A DNA stretch of 64,000 nucleotides from assembly GCF_004803895.1 (NCBI RefSeq), contig NZ_CP021978.1:6014001-6078000 (forward strand), given 5' to 3'. This DNA is from Streptomyces hawaiiensis. GTDB lineage: Bacteria > Actinomycetota > Actinomycetes > Streptomycetales > Streptomycetaceae. The notes beneath the pieces were generated by a model that made no database searches, had not been told where the DNA came from, and was given only the letters and a program-made list of their open reading frames with translations. Each line of letters starts with the position of its first letter. Position 1 is the stretch's first letter. Both the position numbers and the translations under genes were made by a program. This document shows positions 7,184 through 15,236 of the stretch, in pieces.

Positions 7184-8857
7184 ATGCGACTCGTCATGAA
7201 CGAACCGGCCGAGAGGACGGACCGCCCCTACGCACGCCGCTGGTGGGCGCTCCTCGTGCTCTGCCTCAGCCTGCTGATCATCGTGATGGCCAACACCGCC
7301 CTCACCGTCGCCGCGCCCGACATGACCGAGGACCTCGGCCTGACCAGCGCCGACCTGCAGTGGGTGATCGACGGATACACCGTCCCCTACGCCGCGCTGA
7401 TGCTGCTGCTCGGCGCGATAGGCGACAAGTACAGCCGCCGCGGCGCGCTCGTCCTCGGGCTGGTCGTGTTCGCGGGCGGCTCCGTCTTCGGCTACCTCGC
7501 CGACAGCTCCGCGACGGTCATCGCCGCACGGGCCGTGATGGGCGCCGGCGCCGCGATGATCATGCCCGCCACGCTGTCCCTGCTCGCCGCGACCTTCCCG
7601 CGCGCCGAACGCGCCAAGGCCATCACCCTGTGGACCGCCACGGCCGGACTCGCCATCGCGGCGGGACCGCTGGTCGCCGGCGCGCTGCTGGAGGACCACG
7701 GCTGGTCCTCGACGTTCCTCATCAACGTCCCCGTCGCGATCCTCGCCCTCTTCGGCGCCCTCGCCCTCGTACCGCCGTCGAAGGCCGCCGACCGCGGGCG
7801 CATCGACTACGGCGGCGGACTGCTGTCGGTGGTGTGGATCGCCGCGCTGGTCTACATGATCATCGAGGGGCCGCACTTCGGCTGGGGCGCCAAGGCCGTC
7901 ACGGCGGCCGTCGTCGCCGGAGCCGGGCTTCTCGCCTTCGTCCTGTGGGAGCTGCGCCACCCGCGCCCGCTCCTCGACGTCCGCCGCTTCACCGACCGCG
8001 GCTTCGCCGGCTCCAACCTCGCCGTCGCCCTGTTCTTCCTTGCGGTCTTCGGCGCCTTCTACTACCTGACGCAGCACCTCCAGTTCGTCCTCGGCTACGA
8101 CGCCCTGGACACGGGCCTGCGCATGCTGCCGCTGGCGGGCGCCGTGTTCGTCGGAGCGGCCCTCACCGGTCTCCTCACGCCCCGGGTCGGCATGAAGTGG
8201 ACCGTCACGGCCGGCATGGTCGGCGGCACGGCGGCCCTGGCACTGCTCACCCAGGTCGGTTCGGATTCGTCGTACGGCGACTTCGTCGCGCCCCTGGTCG
8301 TCCTCGGCCTCTCGATCGGGCTCGCCCTCTCGCCCTGCACGGACGCCATCATGGGGGCGTTCCCGGAGTCGGAGCTGGGCGTCGGCGGCGCGGTGAACGA
8401 CACGTCGCTGGAGCTCGGCGGTTCGCTGGGCATCGCCATCCTGGGCTCGCTGCTGGCCACGTCGTACTCCGGCCACCTCTCGGACGCCACGGCCGGCAGC
8501 AAGCTCCCCGCCGGCTCCCTGTCCACGGCCCAGGACTCCGTCGGCGCCGGGTACGCCGTCGCCCAGGGCATCGGCGACAAGGCCCGGCAGCTCGCCGAGC
8601 AGGCCGCGCACACCAGCGACCCCCAGCAGGCCGAGCGGCTTCGGGCGCAGGCCGAACAGCTCGGCGGAGGTGCCCGGCAGATGGCCGACGCGGTCGGGTC
8701 CGCGTTCTCCGACGCGGTCGCCCACACCAGCCTGATCGGGGCCGTGATCCTGGGCGTCGGCACAGTGGTGGTGGCGCTGCTGCTGCCCGGCAAGTCGAAG
8801 ACGGTGGACGAGCCCGCCGCGGAGGACAAGGAACCGGAGTCGGCCGGGGCCCGCTGA
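7184..8857 (+). CDS. MFS drug exporter, DHA2 (14-helix) family
   Basis: Proton-coupled multidrug efflux protein of 557 aa with about 14 transmembrane helices. The N-terminal half shows the DHA2 pattern LQWVIDGYTVPYAALMLLLG followed by motif A (GAIGDKYSRRGAL) and motif C-like glycine-rich helices. A hydrophilic loop rich in Gln/Ala (around 8585-8690) precedes the last helix. ATG 7184 follows AGGAAGG (7166-7172); the upstream in-frame ATG at 7142 lies inside an operator and is unlikely. Three palindromes upstream indicate TetR repression. The substrate is unknown. Confidence 0.92.
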   Translation: MRLVMNEPAERTDRPYARRWWALLVLCLSLLIIVMANTALTVAAPDMTEDLGLTSADLQWVIDGYTVPYAALMLLLGAIGDKYSRRGALVLGLVVFAGGSVFGYLADSSATVIAARAVMGAGAAMIMPATLSLLAATFPRAERAKAITLWTATAGLAIAAGPLVAGALLEDHGWSSTFLINVPVAILALFGALALVPPSKAADRGRIDYGGGLLSVVWIAALVYMIIEGPHFGWGAKAVTAAVVAGAGLLAFVLWELRHPRPLLDVRRFTDRGFAGSNLAVALFFLAVFGAFYYLTQHLQFVLGYDALDTGLRMLPLAGAVFVGAALTGLLTPRVGMKWTVTAGMVGGTAALALLTQVGSDSSYGDFVAPLVVLGLSIGLALSPCTDAIMGAFPESELGVGGAVNDTSLELGGSLGIAILGSLLATSYSGHLSDATAGSKLPAGSLSTAQDSVGAGYAVAQGIGDKARQLAEQAAHTSDPQQAERLRAQAEQLGGGARQMADAVGSAFSDAVAHTSLIGAVILGVGTVVVALLLPGKSKTVDEPAAEDKEPESAGAR

Positions 8858-8870
8858 GGCCTGTCGCGGA

Positions 8871-8905
8871 CGTGGCGCCACCGCCGAAGGGCGGCAGGCG
8901 CCACG
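8871..8905 (+). terminator. Hairpin terminator after the MFS gene
   Basis: Nested stem: CGTGGCGCC (8871-8879) pairs with GGCGCCACG (8897-8905), enclosing CCGCC-GAAG-GGCGG. It lies 13 bases after the stop. Confidence 0.8.
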
Positions 8906-9229
8906 CGCGCGCCCGGCTCCAAGGGGTGCCCGTGAGGCGCGTCGCCCACCCGGAGGGTGCGCTCTGCTGCGGCGAGAAGGTGCGCCGGGGGCCGTCCGGC
9001 GCTTCCAGCGGCCCGGAGTGGTGTCGGCACCGCGCGGGCGCCCGGCAGCCCGCACACGCCGTGCCCGGCACGTATCCCCTGCGGGGCACCTGCACCGGGC
9101 CGTTCCGCAGGCTGTCCCCGTCGACGGCCAGGCGAGAACCGGCCGGGCGGCCTGGGCGGCCTCGTCCCGGTCGACGGCCCGGCCGAGCCGCCCCCCCCGG
9201 CGGGGCAGGCGGCCCTTCGTGGACACGGC
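8906..9229. other. Intergenic stretch without a recognised gene
   Basis: About 320 bases between the MFS terminator and the aldo/keto reductase stop. Short open frames here show no recognisable protein or ribosome site. The right end (about 9200-9229), read on the minus strand, matches one end of the dispersed element at 44370-44536. Confidence 0.6.
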
Positions 9230-9232
9230 CTA
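9203..9232 (-). repeat. Partial copy of dispersed element abutting the reductase stop codon
   Basis: On the minus strand the bases TAGGCCGTGTCCACGAAG and the following CCGCCTGCCCCGC match the left end of the 167-bp inverted-repeat element at 44370, with about four differences in 33 bases. As at that locus, the match begins at the TAG stop of the preceding gene. The rest of the element is not recognisable. Confidence 0.6.
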
Positions 9233-10129
9233 GGCGCGAACCGGCCCCGCCGCCTCGTCCAGCCGGGCCCTTTCCTCCGCCGTGAGCAGCAGGTCCGCCG
9301 CGGCCGCCGAGCCCCCGGCCGTCTCCGGACGGCTCGCCCCGGGAATCGGGACGACCGCCGGGGACCGGGCCAGCAGCCAGGCCAGCCCGACCTGTTGAGG
9401 ACTGACGCCACGCTCCGCCGCCACCGCGTGGAAGGCGCCGAAGCGGCCGGCTCCCTCCGTGCGCGACGGCCCGTCCAGGGAGCTGCGGGCCAGCCCGCCC
9501 AGCGGGCTCCACGGCAGGAACGCCAACCCCAGTTCCGCGCACAGCCGCAGCTCCGGCTCGCTGTCCCGGACGGCGGGGGAGTACCGGTTCTGCACCGACA
9601 CCAGCCGGTCGCCGAGGATCTCGCGCCCCTTGCGGATCTGGTCGGCGTCCACGTTGGACAGGCCCGCCAGCCGGATCGTGCCCGCGTCGAGCAGCTCGCG
9701 CAGCGCGCCAGCCGACTCCTCGAAGGGCACCGCGGGGTCGGGCTTGTGCAGCTGGTAGAGGCCGATCGCCTCCACTCCCAGCCGCTTGCGCGACGCCTCG
9801 GCGGCGGCCTTGAGGTGGCGTGGGGAGCCGTTGACCGTCCAGTCGCCGCCCGCCGGGCGGCCGCGGCCGCCCTTCGTCGCCACCAGGACGCCGGAGGTGT
9901 CGCCGCCGTAGGCGGCCAGCGCGCGGGCCACCAGACGTTCGTTGTGGCCGGGCTCCGCACCCGGCAGATGGTACGAGTCGGCCGTGTCCAGAAGGGTCAC
10001 GCCCGCGTCGAGCGCGGCATGCACGGTGGCCAGGGCGCGCTCCTCGTCCGGCCGGCCCTCGATGGACAGCGGCATCGCGCCGAGCCCGACCGCGCTCACC
10101 CACAGCCCGCCGAGTCTGCGGTAGCGCAT
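9230..10129 (-). CDS. Aldo/keto reductase
   Basis: NAD(P)H-dependent oxidoreductase of the aldo/keto reductase superfamily (299 aa, TIM barrel). Visible elements are the catalytic Asp and Tyr in LLDTADSYH, the Lys in VLVATKGG, the active-site His in LYQLHKPDP, SNVDADQI, and the cofactor-binding end VPIPGASRPE. ATG 10129 starts one base after the stop of the epimerase gene, so the pair is one operon; the longer open frame to 10309 is a shadow of that gene. The substrate is unknown. The TAG stop abuts a repeat that resembles the element at 44370. Confidence 0.92.
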   Translation of the reverse strand: MRYRRLGGLWVSAVGLGAMPLSIEGRPDEERALATVHAALDAGVTLLDTADSYHLPGAEPGHNERLVARALAAYGGDTSGVLVATKGGRGRPAGGDWTVNGSPRHLKAAAEASRKRLGVEAIGLYQLHKPDPAVPFEESAGALRELLDAGTIRLAGLSNVDADQIRKGREILGDRLVSVQNRYSPAVRDSEPELRLCAELGLAFLPWSPLGGLARSSLDGPSRTEGAGRFGAFHAVAAERGVSPQQVGLAWLLARSPAVVPIPGASRPETAGGSAAAADLLLTAEERARLDEAAGPVRA

Positions 10130-10130
10130 G

Positions 10131-11048
10131 TCAGTCGCCCTTCCCGAGCGTCTCGGCGACGGCCCGCGGCAGCCACTGCCGGGTGTCGCTGAAGGTGAAC
10201 CCGAGCCGGGCGGCCCGGGCGTTGTCCATGCCGTAGGAGCGGCGGAAGGAGAACGGCGAGACCTCGCCGACCTCGATGGGCCGGAACTCGGTCCGGCCGC
10301 CGGGGACATGAGCGGCCACCGCCGCGCACAGCTCCTCGGTGCTCAGCGCCCCGGGGGAGGCGGCGTTCACCGGCCCGGTGAAGTCCTCGCCCGCCGTCCA
10401 GGCCAGGAAGCGGGCGATCTCCTCGACGTACACGTAGGTGGCCGGCCGGTTCGACGTCGGCACGGCGATCGGCTCGCCCGTGCGGATCCGCTCGGCGTAG
10501 TGGGCCAGCCTGCCCGTGAAGTCGTCGTCGCCGCCCAGCACATGGGCGACCCGCACCGCCGTGGACTCGAACTCCGGCCCGGCCGCGAGGACCGCCTCGG
10601 CCTGCCGCTTGCCCTCCCCGTAGTGGGCCTCCAGGAACGCGGGGTCGTCCCAGGGCTGATCCGGGTCGACGGTGACGGTGGACGGGTCGACGGCCTCCTC
10701 CCGTACGAGGGCGGGGGAGTCCTCGTACTCGTACACCTCGACCGTCGAGGTCAGCACATAGCGGCGGGTGCGGCCGGTGAAGACGCGGCGGGCGATCGCC
10801 GCCTGGCGCGGGGTGTAACAGACCTGGTCGACGACGACGTCGAAGACCCGGGAGCCGAGCGCGCCGGTCAGCGACCGCTCGTCGTCCCGGTCGGCGCGCA
10901 ACTGCTCCACCCCGGCGGGCGGCGGGGAGGACCCCCGGTTCAGCACGGTGACACGGTGGCCTTCGGAGAGCAGCCGTGCGATCAGACGCTTTCCGACGTA
11001 ACGGTTCCCGCCGATGACCAGGACGTTCAGGGCCTTTTCCATGTTCAT
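10131..11048 (-). CDS. NAD-dependent epimerase/dehydratase family reductase
   Basis: Extended short-chain dehydrogenase-like protein of about 305 aa. The Rossmann start is VLVIGGNRYVGKRLIARLL (GGxxYxG variant), followed by TVLNRGSSPP, which suggests NADP recognition by Arg. YVLTSTVEVYE sits at the position of the catalytic Ser/Tyr region. ATG 11048 has GGGAG 4 bases upstream; ATG 11042 (spacing 10) is equally possible. It is cotranscribed with the aldo/keto reductase and divergent from an Lrp regulator 39 bases away, which may sense a metabolite and control this pair. Confidence 0.85.
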   Translation of the reverse strand: MNMEKALNVLVIGGNRYVGKRLIARLLSEGHRVTVLNRGSSPPPAGVEQLRADRDDERSLTGALGSRVFDVVVDQVCYTPRQAAIARRVFTGRTRRYVLTSTVEVYEYEDSPALVREEAVDPSTVTVDPDQPWDDPAFLEAHYGEGKRQAEAVLAAGPEFESTAVRVAHVLGGDDDFTGRLAHYAERIRTGEPIAVPTSNRPATYVYVEEIARFLAWTAGEDFTGPVNAASPGALSTEELCAAVAAHVPGGRTEFRPIEVGEVSPFSFRRSYGMDNARAARLGFTFSDTRQWLPRAVAETLGKGD

Positions 11049-11087
11049 AATTCTCCCGGCGTACATCCACGCTCTGAAGGGGGAACC

Positions 11088-11597
11088 ATGGGAGTTCAGG
11101 CCGCCACGCCGAAAGAACCACGGCATCTACGCACCGCCGCCGACGAAACATCGGTGGCCTTCGACGCGCTGGACCGGCAGATCCTCCAACTGCTCCAGAC
11201 CGACGGCCGGATCAAGCTCAGCGAGCTGGGCCGCCGGGTCAGGCTCAGCCCCGCGGCCGTCACCGAGCGGGTGCGACGGCTGGAGGCGGCGGGTGTGATC
11301 AGCGGCTACGGCGCCCACGTCGTGCCGGCCCGGCTCGGCTACGGCATCCAGGCGTTCATCCGCGTGAACCCGCACGGCGGCTACACCCTCAAGCACCCCA
11401 GGACCCTGGAGCTGATCGAGCGTCCCGAGATCACCGAGGTGCACCACGTGGTCGGGGAGGACTGCTGGATCCTCAAGGTCGCCGTCCGGGACACCGTCCA
11501 TCTGGAGAACGTCCTGGAGGGCGTCTCCGCGCTCGGCCGCACCACGACGTCGATCGTGCTGACCTCCCCGGTGGAGCGGAAACCGCTGTTGCCTTGA
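11088..11597 (+). CDS. Lrp/AsnC family transcriptional regulator
   Basis: Feast-famine regulator of 169 aa. The N-terminal helix-turn-helix is seen in FDALDRQILQLLQTDGRIKL followed by SELGRRVRLSPAAVTERVRRLEAAGVI. The C-terminal half (from about residue 80) is the RAM/AsnC ligand-binding beta-alpha domain, with FIRVNPHGG and the GEDCWILKV segment. ATG 11088 has AAGGGGG 6 bases upstream. It is divergent from the epimerase-reductase operon. The final TGA lies within the promoter palindrome of the following MerR gene. The effector, probably an amino acid, is not known. Confidence 0.9.
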   Translation: MGVQAATPKEPRHLRTAADETSVAFDALDRQILQLLQTDGRIKLSELGRRVRLSPAAVTERVRRLEAAGVISGYGAHVVPARLGYGIQAFIRVNPHGGYTLKHPRTLELIERPEITEVHHVVGEDCWILKVAVRDTVHLENVLEGVSALGRTTTSIVLTSPVERKPLLP

Positions 11598-11626
11598 CGC
11601 GGGGGTCAAGGATTACGTTCGTGCGC
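11593..11626 (+). promoter_or_regulatory. MerR-type promoter/operator, probably giving a leaderless mRNA
   Basis: Inverted repeat CTTGAC-GCGGGG-GTCAAG (11593-11610) contains a -35-like TTGACG. A -10-like TACGTT (11614-11619) lies 7 bases before the MerR ATG at 11627, and no Shine-Dalgarno is present, which is the signature of a leaderless transcript. The -35 to -10 gap is unusually short (14 bases), so the exact -35 is uncertain. Confidence 0.55.
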
Positions 11627-12055
11627 ATGCGAATCGGCGAGCTGGCCGCACGGGCCGGGACCACGACGCGGACGCTGCGGTACTACGAGTCGCGGGGGCT
11701 GCTGCCCGCGCGGCGCACCGGCAACGGCTACCGGGCCTATGACGAGAGCGATCTGCGGCTGCTCCGGCAGATCAGGACGCTGCAGGACTTCGGGTTCGAC
11801 CTGGAGGAGACACGGCCCTTCGTGGAGTGTCTGCGGGCCGGGCACCCCGAGGGCGACTCGTGCCCGGCGTCGCTCGCGGTCTACCGGCGCAAGCTGGACG
11901 AACTCGACGCGCTGATCGGCCAGCTGACCGGCGTGCGGGACACCGTCGCGCGGCAGCTGGAGCGGGCCGAGCTGGCGCGCGCCGAGCTGGCCGCCGAGGC
12001 GGAGGTTCCGGGCGGTCCGGAGCCTGCTTGCGAGCTGGGAGGGGACCCATGGTGA
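11627..12055 (+). CDS. MerR family regulator, redox-linked
   Basis: DNA-binding protein of 142 aa. The winged helix begins at residue 1 (MRIGELAARAGTTTRTLRYY, ESRGLLPARR), followed by the MerR dimerisation helix. Cysteines at about residues 68 and 80 (FVEC and GDSC) and one near the C-terminus could act as sensors. The start at ATG 11627 is set by homology and the adjacent promoter; no ribosome site is seen. The stop codon overlaps the start of a thioredoxin gene, so the pair is coupled. Together with the palindrome this suggests a thiol-stress regulator that controls its own operon. Metal sensing is an alternative. Confidence 0.88.
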   Translation: MRIGELAARAGTTTRTLRYYESRGLLPARRTGNGYRAYDESDLRLLRQIRTLQDFGFDLEETRPFVECLRAGHPEGDSCPASLAVYRRKLDELDALIGQLTGVRDTVARQLERAELARAELAAEAEVPGGPEPACELGGDPW

Positions 12056-12375
12056 CAGGCGTGATGGATGTGACGGACGCGGACTTCGAGGCGGAGGTGA
12101 TCGGGGCAGAGCTGCCGGTGCTGGTGGAGTTCACCGCCGACTGGTGCCCGCCGTGCCGGCAGATGGGCCCGGTCCTCAAGGCCCTCGCCTCCGAGGAGGG
12201 CGACCGGCTGAAGGTCGTGCAGCTGGACGTCGACTCCAATCCGGAGACCACCAACGCCTACAAGGTGCTCTCCATGCCGACCTTCATGGTGTTCCGCGGC
12301 GGGGAGCCCGTGAAGGCGATGGTGGGCGCGCGGGCCAAGCGGCGACTGCTCCAGGAGCTGGCCGACGTGCTGTGA
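12049..12375 (+). CDS. Thioredoxin
   Basis: Small dithiol-disulfide oxidoreductase of 108 aa. The thioredoxin fold is clear: VLVEFTADWCPPCRQMGPVL with the active site WCPPC in place of the canonical WCGPC, then VQLDVDSNPETTNAYKVLSM and the cis-proline in SMPTFMVFRGG. The Pro-for-Gly substitution is expected to change redox potential. ATG 12049 overlaps the MerR stop by 7 bases and is preceded by GGAGGGG. A 15-bp perfect hairpin terminates the operon. Confidence 0.93.
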   Translation: MVTGVMDVTDADFEAEVIGAELPVLVEFTADWCPPCRQMGPVLKALASEEGDRLKVVQLDVDSNPETTNAYKVLSMPTFMVFRGGEPVKAMVGARAKRRLLQELADVL

Positions 12376-12394
12376 CCGGACGCGCCCGGAACGA

Positions 12395-12430
12395 GGAAAT
12401 CCCCCGAGCAATTGCGCTCGGGGGATTTCC
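12395..12430 (+). terminator. Strong hairpin terminator of the MerR-thioredoxin operon
   Basis: Perfect 15-bp stem GGAAATCCCCCGAGC (12395-12409) / GCTCGGGGGATTTCC (12416-12430) with a 6-base loop, followed by a T-rich stretch. Confidence 0.9.
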
Positions 12431-12517
12431 TTGCGTATATTTGTTTGTTCGTGACTTCAAGTCGATTGACGTCACAGTGAAGTTCAGTGAGCACAGTATA
12501 TCCGGGCGGGAGTGGAA

Positions 12518-14779
12518 TTGTCAAACACCGAATTTCCGGACGATGAATTGCGACAGGAACAGGAATTCATCGACGGGTTGTACGCGCGTGTGGACGCGCT
12601 GCGCGGCGTCGCCGAGACCTCCGTCACGGACGCGCTCGCGCAGGGCAACACCCCCATGCAGGCCAGACTCGAGCGGGACATCCTCGTGGCCGAGCGCTCC
12701 GGGCTGCTCGCCGCGCTGAACGCGGTGGACGGCTCCCTGTGCTTCGGCCGGATCGACCTCACCTCGGGCGTCACCCACCGCATCGGCCGCATCGGCCTGC
12801 GCACCGACGACGCCGAGCGCACCCCCGTCCTGATCGACTGGCGCGCCGATGTCGCCCGCCCCTTCTACCTGGCCACCGGCCACACCCCGATGGGCCTCAG
12901 GCGCCGGCGGCACATCGCCACCGACGGCCGCGAGGTCACCCACCTGCACGACGAGATCCTCGACCTCGGCGACCAGACCCGCACCGGCCACGAGGACCCC
13001 ACCGGCGACGCCGTACTGCTCGCCGCCCTCAACTCCGCGCGCACCGGCCGCATGAGCGACATCGTGCAGACCATCCAGGCCGACCAGGACCGCATCATCC
13101 GCGCCCCGCACCGCGGCGTCATGGTGGTGGAGGGCGGCCCGGGCACCGGCAAGACGGCCGTCGCCCTGCACCGCGCCGCCTACCTGCTCTACGAGCACCG
13201 GGAACTGCTCGCCAAGCGGGCCGTGCTGATCGTCGGGCCCAACCCGGCGTTCCTCGGCTACATCGGTGAGGTGCTGCCCTCCCTCGGCGAGACGGGGGTG
13301 CTCCTCGCGACCGTGGGCGAGCTGTTCCCCGGGGTGAAGGCGACCGCGACCGACACGCCCGGGGCAGCCGCCGTGAAGGGCCGTGCGGAGATGGCCGAGG
13401 TGCTCGCCGAGGTCGTGCGCAGCCGGCAGGGCCTGCCCGACCCGGTGATCGCCATCGAGCACGACCGCGAGGTCCTCATGCTCGACGACGGTCTGGTCAA
13501 CGTCGCCCGCGAACGCGCCCGTGCCGCGAAGCTGCCCCACAACGCCGCCCGCGAGCACTTCGAGGGCCACATCCTCAACGCCCTGACCGACCTGTACGCC
13601 GAGCGGATCGGCACCGACCCCTTCGACGGGTCCAGCATGCTCGACCCCAGCGACATCACCCAGATCCGCGACGACCTCGCCGAGAACCCCGAAGTCTGGT
13701 CGGCCATCGAGCAGCTGTGGCCGCTGCTGACCCCGCAGCGGCTCGTCGCGGACTTCCTCGCCGCGCCGGAGGAGTTCCTGCCCGCCGAGGACGCCGACGC
13801 CGTACGCCGCCCCGTGACCCGGCGCTGGACGGTCGCGGACGTGCCGCTGCTCGACGAGGCCGCCGAACTCCTCGGCGACGACGACCGGCTCGCCCGCGAG
13901 CGCGCCCAGCGCGAGCGGGAGCGGCAGATCGCCTACGCCCAGGGCGTGCTGGACGTGTCGTACGCGTCCCGGACCTACGAGTTCGAGGACAAGGAGGAGG
14001 ACGACCCCGAGAGCTCCGAGGTGCTGTCCGCGCACGACATCATCGACGCCGAGCGCTTCGCCGAGCGGCACGAGGAGGACGACCACCGCAGCGCCGCCGA
14101 GCGCGCGGCCGCCGACCGCACCTGGGCGTTCGGGCACATCATCGTCGACGAGGCGCAGGAGCTGTCGCCCATGGCGTGGCGGTTGCTGATGCGGCGCAGC
14201 CCCACCCGCTCGATGACCCTGGTCGGCGACCCGGCACAGACCGCGGAGGCGGCCGGGGTCGGCTCCTGGTCGGGCATCCTCTCCCCGTACGTCGAGGACC
14301 GCTGGGAGCACACCCGGCTGGGCGTCAACTACCGCACCCCGGCCGAGATCATGGACGTCGCGGCGGCCGTGGTCCGCGCCGAGGACCCGGAGTTCGAGCC
14401 GCCCAGCTCGGTCCGTTCCACGGGCGTACGCCCCTGGGCGCATGCCACCGACGACCTCCCGGGCGCCGTGGCCAAGGCGGTCGGGGAGCTCACCCCGGCC
14501 GAAGGCAGGCTCGCGGTGATCGCGCCGCGCGACCTCCACCGCTCCCTCGCGGCCCGGCTGGACGGTGTCACGGCGGGCGCCGAACCCGACCTCACACAGA
14601 CGGTGGTCCTGCTCGACCCGCGCCAGGCCAAGGGCCTGGAGTTCGACTCCGTCCTCGTGGTCGAACCCGGCCGGTACGGCACCAGCGACCTGTACGTGGC
14701 GCTGACCCGGGCCACCCAGCGGCTGGGCGTGCTGCACACCGGGGAACTGCCGAAGTCCCTGACGGAGGCCTTCGGGTAG
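12518..14779 (+). CDS. helR: HelR/HelD-type RNA polymerase-associated ATPase helicase
   Basis: UvrD-like superfamily 1 motor protein of about 753 aa. Members of the HelD/HelR family recycle stalled RNA polymerase; in actinobacteria HelR dislodges rifamycin. The N-terminal region (residues about 1-70) is the predicted antiparallel coiled coil that enters the polymerase. Walker A (GGPGTGKTA, near residue 206) and Walker B (IIVDEAQELSPM, near 545) are intact, as are later helicase motifs (GVNYRTPAEI, KGLEFDSVLVVEP, YVALTRATQRLGVL). TTG 12518 has GGGAG 5 bases upstream and is preferred over GTG 12512. No obvious rifamycin-associated palindrome was identified upstream. Confidence 0.85.
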   Translation: MSNTEFPDDELRQEQEFIDGLYARVDALRGVAETSVTDALAQGNTPMQARLERDILVAERSGLLAALNAVDGSLCFGRIDLTSGVTHRIGRIGLRTDDAERTPVLIDWRADVARPFYLATGHTPMGLRRRRHIATDGREVTHLHDEILDLGDQTRTGHEDPTGDAVLLAALNSARTGRMSDIVQTIQADQDRIIRAPHRGVMVVEGGPGTGKTAVALHRAAYLLYEHRELLAKRAVLIVGPNPAFLGYIGEVLPSLGETGVLLATVGELFPGVKATATDTPGAAAVKGRAEMAEVLAEVVRSRQGLPDPVIAIEHDREVLMLDDGLVNVARERARAAKLPHNAAREHFEGHILNALTDLYAERIGTDPFDGSSMLDPSDITQIRDDLAENPEVWSAIEQLWPLLTPQRLVADFLAAPEEFLPAEDADAVRRPVTRRWTVADVPLLDEAAELLGDDDRLARERAQRERERQIAYAQGVLDVSYASRTYEFEDKEEDDPESSEVLSAHDIIDAERFAERHEEDDHRSAAERAAADRTWAFGHIIVDEAQELSPMAWRLLMRRSPTRSMTLVGDPAQTAEAAGVGSWSGILSPYVEDRWEHTRLGVNYRTPAEIMDVAAAVVRAEDPEFEPPSSVRSTGVRPWAHATDDLPGAVAKAVGELTPAEGRLAVIAPRDLHRSLAARLDGVTAGAEPDLTQTVVLLDPRQAKGLEFDSVLVVEPGRYGTSDLYVALTRATQRLGVLHTGELPKSLTEAFG

Positions 14780-14785
14780 CGGAGT

Positions 14786-14823
14786 GGCCCCGTACCCGCC
14801 CGCTGACGGCCGGGTGCGGGGCC
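14786..14823. terminator. Bidirectional hairpin between convergent helR and membrane-protein genes
   Basis: GGCCCCGTACCCG (14786-14798) pairs with CGGGTGCGGGGCC (14811-14823), with one T:G position. Confidence 0.75.
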
Positions 14824-14825
14824 GT

Positions 14826-15236
14826 CTACCGCAGAAGCGCCTTCGGATCCCGCAGGGCGTGCCACAGTCCGGTCGCGAGCGGTACGACCGTCATGGCGAA
14901 GAACACCCAGAACAGGAACTCGGCTCCGGGCGTGAGCTCGTAGACGGTGCCGTCCTCCCACTCGCAGTAGGCCCGCGGCGGAAACGCCGTGGAGACTCCC
15001 GTCACCTTTCCGCTCCCGATGACGCCTTCCTGAGAGGGCTCCCCGGGGCAGGGAGCGGTCTCCGGGAACAGGCCGGCATCGTCCGCCACCATGATGAACA
15101 CCCAGGTGAGGGCGGTGAGCGGCATCGACCAGAAGACCGAGGTCTTCACCCACAGCGGCAGCAGGGGATGCGCCAGCAGCCCGCACAGCGCGACCCAGCC
15201 GACCACCAGCCCGGCGAAGACGGGAAGCAGCGTCAC
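14826..15236 (-). CDS. Small membrane protein of unknown function
   Basis: Protein of 136 aa, not recognised. Hydrophobic segments occur near residues 3-25, 30-50 and 100-125. Between the second and third lies an exported-looking loop with two cysteines (TAPCPGEPSQ and AYCEWEDGTVYE). GTG 15236 overlaps the stop of the upstream gene (GTGA), so the two genes are coupled. The loop pattern Cys...Cys-x-x-[ED]DG[TS]VY is shared with the upstream product, which indicates paralogy. No function is assigned. Confidence 0.7.
   Translation of the reverse strand: MTLLPVFAGLVVGWVALCGLLAHPLLPLWVKTSVFWSMPLTALTWVFIMVADDAGLFPETAPCPGEPSQEGVIGSGKVTGVSTAFPPRAYCEWEDGTVYELTPGAEFLFWVFFAMTVVPLATGLWHALRDPKALLR

Noticed and set aside
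7052..9226. Long minus-strand open frame opposite the MFS gene
   Set aside because: It is a high-GC shadow frame with Arg/Gly/Ala-rich, low-complexity content and no family resemblance; the plus-strand MFS gene explains the region.
12376..12517. Rifamycin-associated element upstream of helR
   Set aside because: No GC-rich palindrome of the expected kind was seen; the only inverted repeat is the terminator of the thioredoxin operon.
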